From CAZLYK01 sp964563495 (lineage in GTDB: Bacteria; Acidobacteriota; Blastocatellia; RBC074): a DNA stretch of 21,026 bases. Each line of letters starts with the position of its first letter. Position 1 is the stretch's first letter. The notes below the pieces were generated by a model. The model was not told where the DNA came from and made no database searches. It worked only from the letters and a program-made list of their open reading frames with translations. Shown in pieces: positions 8,657-21,026 of the stretch. The stretch is from contig CAZLYK010000087.1 in assembly GCA_964563495.1 (NCBI GenBank), forward strand, positions 1-21,026, read 5' to 3'. The position numbers were made by a program, and so were the translations under genes.

Positions 8657-10342
8657 TCAGCGCCTGATTATTTTTTCCTTGAGCGCCTTGAACTCCGGCA
8701 GATTCGCGATGACTTGCAAGTCGGGGTCATCCAGATCGACGAGCAGGTCGGGATCGAGTTCGATAATCTTTTTTAGTGCGGCGAGGGCCTCCTTTTTCCG
8801 CCCGAGCTGGGCGAGCGAGCAGGCTCGTTCAAAATGGGCGGGGGCGTACTTGTCATCCAGTCTGAAGGCCTGATTGGCGGCATTGAGCGCCTCGGTAAAA
8901 CGCCTTTGCTGTCGATAAAGCTGGGAAAGGTATTCGTAATCCCCGGCCTCCGCTTCGATCGCCACCGCGCGCTGCATGGTCTTGATCGCTTCGGCCGACC
9001 GGTTCTGCTCTTCCTGGAGATTGGCCAACAATACCAATCCGGATTTGCTCGCCGATAACTCTCTTGGAAAATCGAGCAGCACTTTCTCGAGCGACCTGGC
9101 GTAATCCGGATCGAAGCCCTCCTCTTCGTAGAGCTCCGCGAAAGCGTCATCGGCCTCCCCGGCCACCTTGAGCATCTGGGCAAAGACGGATTTTGCCTTC
9201 TCAAGATCTTCATAAGCCAGAGATAGGTTCATCAGCCTCGCGTAATGATTGAGATAGGTCGGGTCGCGCTCGATCGCCGCACGATAGGCGTCCTCGGCCT
9301 CGCCGGTCCTTTCGAGCAATTCGCAGGCATAGGCCAGATCCCGCCACGGCCGCGGATCGTAAGGGACCAGCTTCGCATAACGCTTGAGGGCCTCGACCGC
9401 GCGGTCCAGGTCTTTGACCGCCGAACTGATCACCGAATCGCTATTGCCGAAATAGAGCAAATCAAAGGCCAGCGCCAGTTGACCGGGTGCGAAATCCGGC
9501 CAGCGCCGCGTTATCTTCTCCAACAATTCCAGTCCGCGATCATCCTGAAATGATTGCGGCAATTCCCTCGGCTGCCGTCCCTGCGCGGCCGGCGTCTTTG
9601 CCCCGCGAGCGGCCCTTGCCCCCTCCGCAGCTCTCGCCTGGGCCTCCTCTACCTGCTGGGAAACGAGTACACGATATTTGAGCAGCATTAACTCTGGTCT
9701 CTCTCCCCGCGCCGCAATCAGGTTGTCGATGTATTTGAAGGCCTCATCGACAGACAAGTCATAAGCCCGGCCGCGCCCGGTCAGCGGGTGCAAAGCGTCC
9801 TCTAGGGCGTCGGCAAATTCGGGAAGTGCGTCGTCGACAACTTCGTGTTCAACGATGAACCACGAACCGTGTCGCGCCGCGAGAGTCAGCCGGATCAAGT
9901 CCAGATCACGCATGACGATCATGCCGGCACTCTGGCTCCTGACCTCGCTTTGCAAAATACGCACCTGTTCGACCGTTTCCGGATTCCACTCTTCCAATAC
10001 TTCGTTGACCATGTGCTCAAAAGCTTTGCCTACCTCGCCGCGCTGCTTCTGATCGAGTTTGGCCCACGCACCCGCGCCGAGCGCATTTTCCACAGTCAAC
10101 CCCAGATCGAAGGCCAGCCTGCTCTTCTTCCCGTCCAGATAAAATTCTGTGACCAGACGCACCGGATCACCCTGGAAATTCGCGATCTGACGATCCGCTC
10201 GCTGAGTCCGCTGTCGCGGCTGACCCGGCTGAACTGCGCGCGCACTCCGTCCCCCACTCTGCGCTGAGGATGTCGCCCCTGCAGACAACAGGCAGAAGAG
10301 TGCGGCAATCAATAACCCGGTGATATGTGGCCGTGCACGCAT
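8657..10342 (-). CDS. Exported TPR-repeat protein with an N-terminal MlaC-like region
   Basis: A 561-residue protein with an N-terminal signal peptide (about 1-27, LLIAALFCLLSAGATSSA) and a basic, Gln/Arg-rich stretch (30-52). Residues about 60-185 form a globular region. Its pattern (VENALGAGAWAKLDQKQRGE, then a Gly-x-Trp strand LAARHGSWFIVEHEV) recalls the NTF2-like fold of MlaC/Ttg2D lipid-binding proteins, but only weakly. Residues about 200-561 are helical. They include clear tetratricopeptide repeats, such as EALKRYAKLVPYDPRPWRDL, GEAEDAYRAAIERDPTYLNH and EALAALKKIIELDPD. It is probably a periplasmic scaffold; the exact function is not known. The ATG at 10342 has no clear Shine-Dalgarno but gives the full signal peptide. 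It is transcribed divergently from the stress-protein gene. Confidence 0.8.
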   Translation of the reverse strand: MRARPHITGLLIAALFCLLSAGATSSAQSGGRSARAVQPGQPRQRTQRADRQIANFQGDPVRLVTEFYLDGKKSRLAFDLGLTVENALGAGAWAKLDQKQRGEVGKAFEHMVNEVLEEWNPETVEQVRILQSEVRSQSAGMIVMRDLDLIRLTLAARHGSWFIVEHEVVDDALPEFADALEDALHPLTGRGRAYDLSVDEAFKYIDNLIAARGERPELMLLKYRVLVSQQVEEAQARAAEGARAARGAKTPAAQGRQPRELPQSFQDDRGLELLEKITRRWPDFAPGQLALAFDLLYFGNSDSVISSAVKDLDRAVEALKRYAKLVPYDPRPWRDLAYACELLERTGEAEDAYRAAIERDPTYLNHYARLMNLSLAYEDLEKAKSVFAQMLKVAGEADDAFAELYEEEGFDPDYARSLEKVLLDFPRELSASKSGLVLLANLQEEQNRSAEAIKTMQRAVAIEAEAGDYEYLSQLYRQQRRFTEALNAANQAFRLDDKYAPAHFERACSLAQLGRKKEALAALKKIIELDPDLLVDLDDPDLQVIANLPEFKALKEKIIRR

Positions 10343-10506
10343 ATAGACAATAAATCTGCTTGCTTTGCCGGTCTCGGATTTTGTAGCTTATAGGCTCAAG
10401 TTCATTCTTAGTTTAACCGGTCATCATCAATTATAAAATTTAAATCGTATGATTGGCGAGGACCCAACCACGAGGTGAGCGGTTGTGAATCGAAAGGAAA
10501 TCAGCC
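10343..10506. promoter_or_regulatory. Divergent promoter region between the TPR gene and usp
   Basis: This 164-nt spacer is clearly more AT-rich than its surroundings (10381-10450) and must drive both genes. A possible rightward -10 is TATAAA at 10432-10437. A possible leftward -10 is TATAAG, reading 10392 to 10387. Neither has a good -35, so these are weak candidates. The usp ribosome binding site AAAGGAA is at 10493-10499. Confidence 0.35.
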
Positions 10507-10950
10507 ATGCAAATTAAAGATATTCTCGTCCCGGTCGATTTTTCGCCGAATTCTCTGCGGGCCGCCGAGTTCGCCCTTTCACTGGTAGATGCGGAAGGGG
10601 AGGTATGCCTGCTGCACGTCATCGATTCTGATTTTGTCGGGCAAGTAAGCGAGGAGGGGTTCTGCGATAGGGAAGGCGCGATCGAACGGCTGCGCCTGCG
10701 GGCCGAAGAAAGGTTGCAGGAAATTGTCCGGCGCCGGACATCGGAAAAGCCGCAGATAGATACCATGGTCGTGGTCGGCAAGCCATTCGCCGAGATTCTG
10801 CGGGTCGCCCATGATCTATATTTCGAGATGATCGTCATCTGCACGCGCGGGCGGAAGGAGAGCGAGATCGAAAACCTGCTTTTCGGCTCGACCGCGGATA
10901 AGGTTCTACGCGCCGCGCGCACCCCTGTCGTCTGCGTCCCGGGCGAGTAA
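10507..10950 (+). CDS. Universal stress protein (UspA family)
   Basis: A single-domain 147-residue cytoplasmic Usp with the alpha/beta nucleotide-binding fold. The first strand is ILVPVDFS, with the adenine-contacting Asp at 11. The ATP loop is degenerate. The usual Gly-x2-Gly-x9-Gly-Ser/Thr is here CTRG (112-115), then eleven residues, then GST (127-129). The first Gly is therefore replaced by Cys and the spacing is longer by two. The closing block ADKVLRAARTPVVCVP is typical. The start is well supported by AAAGGAA seven nt upstream. It stands alone, with no operon partner in the same direction for 350 nt. Confidence 0.93.
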   Translation: MQIKDILVPVDFSPNSLRAAEFALSLVDAEGEVCLLHVIDSDFVGQVSEEGFCDREGAIERLRLRAEERLQEIVRRRTSEKPQIDTMVVVGKPFAEILRVAHDLYFEMIVICTRGRKESEIENLLFGSTADKVLRAARTPVVCVPGE

Positions 10951-11087
10951 ACCTGTCCGGCTTTGACTGGCTCCGGCCTAGAGGCACACGGCTTGCTACC
11001 ATCCTCAAGACTGAACAATTGGTAAACATCATTGATGATTATCTCCAATGATCGCAATGGTTCAAGAGGAAAGTTTTGTTCCTTTCT

Positions 11088-11120
11088 GGGGATATTTTCG
11101 CATCCACTGCGAAAAATCCC
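11088..11120 (+). repeat. Bulged inverted repeat in the leader
   Basis: GGGATATTTTCGCA and TGCGAAAAATCCC pair over 13 bp with one bulged A and a five-nt loop (TCCAC). It lies about 140 nt after the usp stop, too far for a simple usp terminator and without a T-tract on the plus strand. Confidence 0.5.
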
Positions 11121-11214
11121 GCGCATCTCTCTATCTGTTCAGCGCCAAGTGCACAAGTGGTTGCAATCCGGGCGTGGGTCTTCAATCCGCGCCACATCTT
11201 CTAAGGAGGCGTTC

Positions 11215-11223
11215 ATGTCATAG
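11215..11223 (+). other. Two-codon ORF (ATG-TCA-TAG) with a strong Shine-Dalgarno
   Basis: AAGGAGG at 11203-11209 sits five nt before ATG TCA TAG. This is one of the best ribosome binding sites in the window, yet it leads to a Met-Ser-stop ORF. It may be a minimal regulatory ORF or the remnant of a deleted gene start. Confidence 0.4.
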
Positions 11224-11244
11224 GACGACGCCCAAAAACGATTG

Positions 11245-11280
11245 CCATGACTCCCGAGCACAAGCGCTCGGGAGTCATGG
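11245..11280 (+). promoter_or_regulatory. Perfect 15-bp hairpin just before the cytochrome gene start
   Basis: CCATGACTCCCGAGC (11245-11259) and its exact complement (11266-11280) flank a six-nt loop. There is no T-tract, so it is not a standard intrinsic terminator. The Shine-Dalgarno GAGGAGG follows three nt after the stem, so the stem could affect initiation or protect the 5' end of a processed mRNA. Confidence 0.6.
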
Positions 11281-11300
11281 CTGAGGAGGCAGCAAAAATT

Positions 11301-12719
<1,419 letters not shown>

Positions 12720-12724
12720 CAACC

Positions 12725-13174
12725 ATGCGCCGAAAAACCCTGGTCAGCGCCGTGTGCTGGCTGGCCCTGGCTAATGGCATCTTCATGACGACGGCTCCGT
12801 CGTCGGCCGGCGAGATGCAAGGTGAAAGCAAGTCGCTCAGCCTGGAGGAAGCCAGGAAGCTCAAAAGCCCTGTCCCGTTTACCAAGGCTTCGATCGATCA
12901 GGGGCGGACGATCTTTGTCCGCCACTGCGCCGAGTGTCACGGCTCGGACGGGAAAGCGATGATTGACGTAATCGCCGACGCCACCAATCTGACCGAGCCG
13001 AAACTCTGGAAAAACGGAACTTCAGAGGGTGAAATCTTCCGCAGCATCCGCGATGGCGCCGGCCTCAATATGCCGCCTTACAAAAACCAGATCCGCAAGG
13101 AAGAGGATTTGTGGCATCTGGTCAACTTTATCCGCAACCTGTGGCCGGAGCCGCTGAGGCCGAAGTTGCAATAA
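12725..13174 (+). CDS. Small exported mono-heme cytochrome c
   Basis: A 149-residue class-I-type cytochrome c. The signal peptide covers about 1-28 (LVSAVCWLALANGIF, then a small-residue region ending PSSAG). The heme motif is CAECH (68-72), and the axial Met is probably M116 in LNMPPYK. The C-terminal helix LWHLVNFIRNLW is typical. An ATG at 12716 overlaps the previous stop (ATGA), but AAGGAG at 12710-12715 is only one nt from that ATG. It is nine nt from the ATG at 12725, so 12725 is preferred. Tight packing with its neighbours suggests it is the electron carrier for the enzymes of this cluster. Confidence 0.9.
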   Translation: MRRKTLVSAVCWLALANGIFMTTAPSSAGEMQGESKSLSLEEARKLKSPVPFTKASIDQGRTIFVRHCAECHGSDGKAMIDVIADATNLTEPKLWKNGTSEGEIFRSIRDGAGLNMPPYKNQIRKEEDLWHLVNFIRNLWPEPLRPKLQ

Positions 13175-13187
13175 GAGAGGACTACTT

Positions 13188-15158
<1,971 letters not shown>

Positions 15159-15172
15159 GGCAGCGAAAGGAT

Positions 15173-15700
15173 ATGGCCGCCGTCAGACCGAGTCAGAAAT
15201 ATACGGTGAAAGAAACGCTCTCGCGGATTGAAGTGGTAGCCGCTGCGCTCGAAGGCTACGCCCGGCGAGGCGTCTTCCGCGGGTTCAGCCGGGCGGAGCC
15301 TGTCCGGCAGGGGAGGGCGGTCTTCCGCCTCCTCTGGCACCGGGATCGCGTTTTTGAGCTTGTCTTCGATACGCGCAGAAATACCATGCGCTTCCCGCTG
15401 GTACTGCCCAACCTTCCGTCCGACTCTGAGATGTATCGGGAGTTGAAAGGCTTCGTCAAATCCCGTCAAGCGGCTGAACTGATCGACCACCGGCGGATTG
15501 ACGGCCGGAAGGCGCGAGTCTCCTCCGACAACCGGGGCGGGAATGTAGCGCTGACCATGCGGATCCTGGATGGCGACGATGAATATGGCGTTCGCAAATT
15601 CATCCACCTCGTCCACGAAATCTTTCTGACTTTCCTGCACGATGGGCGCTACTACGAATACCTGGTGGAAAACTTCGACCTCGATCCTGACCGTTTGTGA
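15173..15700 (+). CDS. Conserved-looking hypothetical protein, end of the redox cluster
   Basis: I do not recognise this 175-residue protein. It has no signal peptide, heme motif or membrane segment, so it should be cytoplasmic. It begins with a helix (TLSRIEVVAAALEGYARR). A basic beta-rich part follows (VFRLLWHRDRVFELVFDTRR), and it ends in an aromatic/acidic segment (HLVHEIFLTFLHDGRYYEYL, then NFDLDPD). The ATG at 15173 follows the ThDP gene stop by 14 nt, with AAAGG very close (2 nt) and GAGG 12 nt upstream. The same frame is open back to 14867 inside the ThDP gene, but that part is a shadow. The position suggests a chaperone, maturation factor or regulator for the ThDP enzyme; this is only inference. 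Confidence 0.7.
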   Translation: MAAVRPSQKYTVKETLSRIEVVAAALEGYARRGVFRGFSRAEPVRQGRAVFRLLWHRDRVFELVFDTRRNTMRFPLVLPNLPSDSEMYRELKGFVKSRQAAELIDHRRIDGRKARVSSDNRGGNVALTMRILDGDDEYGVRKFIHLVHEIFLTFLHDGRYYEYLVENFDLDPDRL

Positions 15701-15704
15701 GTTG

Positions 15705-15782
15705 AAAAAGATGTGAGATGTCAGAGGCTGGATGCCCGGGTCTCTTCCCAGGCATCCGGCCTCTGACATCTCACATCTTTTT
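15705..15782. terminator. Long bidirectional hairpin terminator between convergent genes
   Basis: The arms at 15705-15740 and 15747-15782 pair over 36 bp with two mismatches and a six-nt loop (TCTCTT). The left end is A-rich (AAAAAG) and the right end T-rich (CTTTTT), as expected of a terminator working in both directions. It lies four nt after one stop and one nt before the other. The stem sequence (GATGTGAGATGTCAGAGG and onward) is unrelated to the ACAGGATT family, and is much longer than a normal terminator, so it may be a second repeat family. Confidence 0.75.
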
Positions 15783-15783
15783 C

Positions 15784-16290
15784 TCAGGATTTGGCGGCCT
15801 TGAGCACCGCATCATAATCGGGTTGTTCCCCGATGTCTTTGACGTATTCGGCATATTTGACGGTGTTGTCCGGGCCGAGGACAAAGACCGCACGAGCGTG
15901 GATCCGGTCGAGCGGACCGCCATTGATCAGGACTCCGAAATTTTTGCCGAATGATGCATCGCGGTGATCGCTCGCGGTCACCAGCTTATCGACCCCGGCT
16001 GCGCCGCACCATCGTTTCATGGCGAAGGGAAGATCCATGCTCACACAAACGATCTCGACGCCCGGGACCTTGGCAGCCTCTTCATTGAAGCGACGGGTCT
16101 CGGCATCGCAGACCGGCGTGTCGAGCGACGGAACCGTCAGGAGAATACGGGTCTTTCCTGATGAGGCGCCCAGGGTATAATCGCTTAGATCCGCTGCATT
16201 CTGAACTTTAAAATCCGGGGCTTTCTGCCCGACCTTTACTTCATCACCGGCCAAAGCAAGCGCATTCCCCTTGAAAGTAACTGAAGCCAT
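15784..16290 (-). CDS. tpx: Thiol peroxidase (atypical 2-Cys peroxiredoxin)
   Basis: Reduces hydrogen peroxide and lipid hydroperoxides using thioredoxin. At 168 residues it matches the Tpx family. The peroxidatic Cys61 lies in PSLDTPVCDAETRRF with Thr58, and the resolving Cys95 in MKRWCG. These are the same positions as in E. coli Tpx. A likely active-site Arg is R133 (HARAVFVL). There is no signal peptide. AAGGAG lies seven nt before the ATG. It is transcribed in the same direction as thiC but separated by repeat copy 6, so it may have its own transcript. Confidence 0.96.
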   Translation of the reverse strand: MASVTFKGNALALAGDEVKVGQKAPDFKVQNAADLSDYTLGASSGKTRILLTVPSLDTPVCDAETRRFNEEAAKVPGVEIVCVSMDLPFAMKRWCGAAGVDKLVTASDHRDASFGKNFGVLINGGPLDRIHARAVFVLGPDNTVKYAEYVKDIGEQPDYDAVLKAAKS

Positions 16291-16337
16291 TCAACTCTCC
16301 TTCGATTGATTGACAGCCATGTTTGTTTGAATGAGAA

Positions 16338-16418
16338 GAAAATAGACAGGATTGACAGGATTTTCACCGGATTAAACCGGATCAAAGACAAGGCAGAACA
16401 AAATCCCGTTAATCCTGT

Positions 16419-16426
<8 letters not shown>
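16338..16426. repeat. Palindromic ACAGGATT repeat, copy 6
   Basis: The 27-nt arms GAAAATAGACAGGATTGACAGG... (16338-16364) and their complement (16400-16426) differ at two positions. The 35-nt loop contains further unpaired units (ACCGGATTAAACCGGAT). It lies between thiC and tpx. The thiC stop codon TAG (16419-16421) is the TAG of the repeat boundary AAAATAGACAGG. Confidence 0.9.
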
Positions 16427-18362
<1,936 letters not shown>

Positions 18363-18378
18363 CTTGTTCAATCCTGTC
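18363..18378 (-). repeat. Solo repeat half-unit serving as the thiC ribosome binding site
   Basis: On the minus strand AGACAGGATTGAACAAG runs directly into the thiC ATG. AGGA is nine nt from the start codon. The string matches the AGACAGGATTGA unit seen in copies 3, 6 and 8. It lies in the short moaA-thiC gap and has no inverted partner. Confidence 0.6.
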
Positions 18379-18383
18379 TCTGA

Positions 18384-19388
<1,005 letters not shown>

Positions 19389-19428
19389 AATCTGTGCCAG
19401 TGCTTGCTTTGGGATTTGTCCGCCAAGT

Positions 19429-19459
19429 ATTCTAGCAGCCCGCGGAGATAAAGTCACAA
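19429..19459 (-). promoter_or_regulatory. Candidate moaA promoter (extended -10)
   Basis: On the minus strand TGCTAGAAT (19437 to 19429) is a good extended -10. A TTGTGA (19459 to 19454) lies 19 nt upstream as a weak -35. The predicted mRNA start would be about 35 nt before the moaA ATG, leaving too little room for a molybdenum-cofactor or TPP riboswitch. Confidence 0.45.
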
Positions 19460-19501
19460 AACGCAATCGCACGACGGGCGAAGCCCAAAAGGATCCGGCA
19501 G

Positions 19502-20953
19502 ATGTCTCAGACAAAAGAATCGAAAATAGTCGGCCGGCTGCGTGAGATCGTCGGTCAAGACGGCGTCGCCGTCGATCAATCGGAGCTGCTGGTATACGAA
19601 TGCGACGCCATCGCCATGCACAAAGCGCGGCCGCTCGCCGTCGTCTTCCCGCGGACGACCGAAGACGTCTCGCGCATCGTCAAACTGCTCTACGAACACC
19701 GCATCCCATTCGGTCCGCGCGGCGCGGGCACCGGCCTCAGCTCCGGCGCGCTCGCGCTCGGCTGCGAGGAAGGCCAGCGCTCGGTCGTCATTGAGATGGC
19801 GCGCATGAATCGCATCCTGGAGATCGATTACCCCAATCGCCGCGCGATTGTCCAACCGGGCGTGGTCAATCTCAAACTTTCCCAGGCCGTCGCCGCCCGC
19901 GGCTATCATTATGCCCCTGACCCGTCTTCGCAAACCGCCTGCACCATCGGAGGCAATGTCGCCGAAAACGCCGGCGGCCCGCATTGCCTCAAATACGGAT
20001 CGACCACCAACCATATTCTCGGATTGGAAGTGGTCTTGCCGACCGGCGAGATCGTCAACCTGGGGGGCGCCGGGGCCGAGACGACCGGTTATGACCTGCT
20101 CGGCGCATTCGTCGGCAGCGAGGGAACCTTCGGCATCGCCACCAGGATTACCCTGCGCCTGACGCGGACGCCGCAAACCATCGTCACGCTGCTCGCGGAC
20201 TTCCTCGATTTGAACGACGCCAGCCGCGCCGTCTCGTCGATCATCGCCGCCGGGATCCTGCCCGCCGCCCTGGAGATGATCGACAAGGTCACGATCAACG
20301 CCGTCGAGGACTCGGTCTATGCCGCTGGTTACCCGCGCGATGCGGCTGCCTGTCTGATTGTCGAGCTCGATGGCTTGCGCGCGGGCCTCGATTCGCTCGT
20401 CAAAAAAGCCGCGGAGATATGCTCGCAAAATCACGCTCGATCGGTTCGCGAAGCGCGCGACGAGAACGAACGGAAAAAGCTATGGGCGGGCCGCAAGGGC
20501 GCCTTCGGAGCACTCGGCCGCGTCAGCCCAGACCTCTTCGTCCAGGACGCCGTCGTCCCGCGGACCAAACTGCCCGAGGTCCTGGCCGGCATCTATTCGA
20601 TCGGCGCGAAATACCGCCTCCGTCTCTCGACCGTCTTTCACGCCGGCGACGGAAATCTTCATCCAAACCTCAATTTCGACGGGCGCGACAAAGAAGAAGT
20701 CTCGCGCGTCATGGCGGCGAGCAAGGAGATCATGACGCTCTGCGTCAACGCGGGCGGCTCGATCACCGGAGAACACGGCGTCGGAGCGGACAAGATCGAG
20801 TATATGCCGCTGATCTTCGACCAGGCGTCCCTCGACACCATGCTCGCAGTCAAGGAGGTCTTCAATCCCCTCGGTTTGTGTAACCCGGGCAAAGCCATCC
20901 CGGCTCAGCGGATGTGTAAGGAATATCGCAAGGGATTCGAGTTCCTGGAATAG
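19502..20953 (+). CDS. glcD: FAD-binding oxidase, glycolate oxidase subunit GlcD type
   Basis: A 483-residue flavoprotein of the vanillyl-alcohol-oxidase/PCMH superfamily that oxidises a 2-hydroxy acid (glycolate, D-lactate or similar). The FAD domain carries PRGAGTGLSSGA (72-83), PDPSSQTACTIGGNVAENAGG (139-159) and VGSEGTFGI (204-212). The C-terminal FAD-oxidase cap has FHAGDGNLHPN (379-389) and the flavin/substrate block GEHGVG (423-428). There is no signal peptide. AAGGA lies eight nt before the ATG. In the full enzyme GlcD works with GlcE and the Fe-S subunit GlcF; those would lie beyond the window end if present. The gene is divergent from moaA. Its stop codon TAG is part of repeat copy 8. 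Confidence 0.93.
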   Translation: MSQTKESKIVGRLREIVGQDGVAVDQSELLVYECDAIAMHKARPLAVVFPRTTEDVSRIVKLLYEHRIPFGPRGAGTGLSSGALALGCEEGQRSVVIEMARMNRILEIDYPNRRAIVQPGVVNLKLSQAVAARGYHYAPDPSSQTACTIGGNVAENAGGPHCLKYGSTTNHILGLEVVLPTGEIVNLGGAGAETTGYDLLGAFVGSEGTFGIATRITLRLTRTPQTIVTLLADFLDLNDASRAVSSIIAAGILPAALEMIDKVTINAVEDSVYAAGYPRDAAACLIVELDGLRAGLDSLVKKAAEICSQNHARSVREARDENERKKLWAGRKGAFGALGRVSPDLFVQDAVVPRTKLPEVLAGIYSIGAKYRLRLSTVFHAGDGNLHPNLNFDGRDKEEVSRVMAASKEIMTLCVNAGGSITGEHGVGADKIEYMPLIFDQASLDTMLAVKEVFNPLGLCNPGKAIPAQRMCKEYRKGFEFLE

Positions 20954-21026
20954 ACAGGATTGACAGGATTGTTTCAGGATTTAACAAGACGTCTTGTTAA
21001 GTCCTGAAACAATCCTGTCAATCCTG
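20949..21026. repeat. Palindromic ACAGGATT repeat, copy 8 (cut by the window end)
   Basis: This is a palindrome with no loop. The 36-nt arms at 20955-20990 and 20991-21026 mirror each other with one mismatch around a GAC/GTC centre. The left boundary GAATAGACAGG supplies the glcD stop codon (20951-20953). The right boundary lies past the window. The centre (AACAAGACGTCTTGTT) resembles that of copy 3. Confidence 0.9.

Larger units (their letters stand above)
10951..11300 (+). other. 350-nt gene-free leader before the redox cluster
   Basis: No convincing gene is seen here. The stretch contains a bulged hairpin at 11088-11120, a short GC hairpin at 11171-11193, a strong Shine-Dalgarno with a two-codon ORF at 11203-11223, and a perfect 15-bp hairpin at 11245-11280. 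It must hold the promoter of the cytochrome/ThDP cluster, but I could not fix a -35/-10 pair. The arrangement looks like a structured mRNA leader, although I could not match it to any riboswitch class I know. Confidence 0.45.

Noticed and set aside
11032..11223. 63-codon ORF in the leader
   Set aside because: No domain or good ribosome binding site; it ends at the two-codon ORF and looks like chance.
19389..19501. TPP or molybdenum-cofactor riboswitch upstream of moaA-thiC
   Set aside because: No CTGAGA or similar conserved TPP core was seen, and the probable leader is only about 35 nt.
19389..19514. Upstream extension of MoaA overlapping the glcD start
   Set aside because: The family N-terminus begins at the ATG at 19388, and a plausible promoter lies within the extension.
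20304..20953. Mobile element or transposase associated with the repeats
   Set aside because: No transposase, integrase or RAYT-like gene was found anywhere in the window; this region is the end of glcD.

Overview
The window is about 21 kb of GC-rich, densely coded bacterial chromosome with short intergenic gaps. The gene set suggests a Gram-negative, probably Acidobacteriota-like organism (Blastocatellia is a guess). It includes an exported Asp-box propeller protein, a copper-monooxygenase-like protein fused to a c-type heme motif, a twin-arginine-exported ThDP enzyme, ClpS/ClpA and a long-form ThiC. The assignment is an inference from gene content; no rRNA, tRNA or other phylogenetic marker gene is present.

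Layout. 76-2436 (+): exported penicillin-acylase-family Ntn hydrolase. 2556-10342 (-), in transcription order: TPR protein, clpS, clpA, exported BNR/sortilin-like protein. 10507-10950 (+): universal stress protein. 10951-11300: a 350-nt gene-free leader with hairpins and a two-codon ORF. 11301-15700 (+): a four-gene cluster of Cu-monooxygenase/cytochrome c fusion, small cytochrome c, Tat-exported ThDP enzyme and an unknown 175-aa protein. 15784-19388 (-), in transcription order: moaA, thiC, tpx. 19502-20953 (+): glcD-type FAD oxidase.

Two things stand out. First, almost every gene boundary outside the 11.3-15.7 kb cluster carries a member of a dispersed palindromic repeat family. The arms are arrays of a roughly 9-10 nt unit, (G/A)ACAGGATT, usually opening with AAAATAGACAGG. 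Full palindromes lie between genes, and some supply the stop codon of the neighbouring gene (thiC, glcD, clpA). Lone half-units lie at gene starts, where their AGGA can act as a Shine-Dalgarno sequence (clpS, thiC). Arms within one copy match each other better than they match other copies.

Second, the 11.3-15.7 kb cluster looks like an uncharacterised envelope redox module. It combines an exported copper-site/heme protein, an exported mono-heme cytochrome, and a ThDP enzyme with a textbook Tat signal. A plausible reading is a periplasmic ThDP-dependent oxidation or carboligation feeding electrons to cytochrome c; the substrate is unknown.

The remaining genes are housekeeping or accessory: N-degron proteolysis (ClpS/ClpA), molybdopterin and thiamine precursor synthesis (MoaA, ThiC, both Fe-S radical SAM enzymes), peroxide defence (Tpx) and glycolate/D-lactate oxidation (GlcD).
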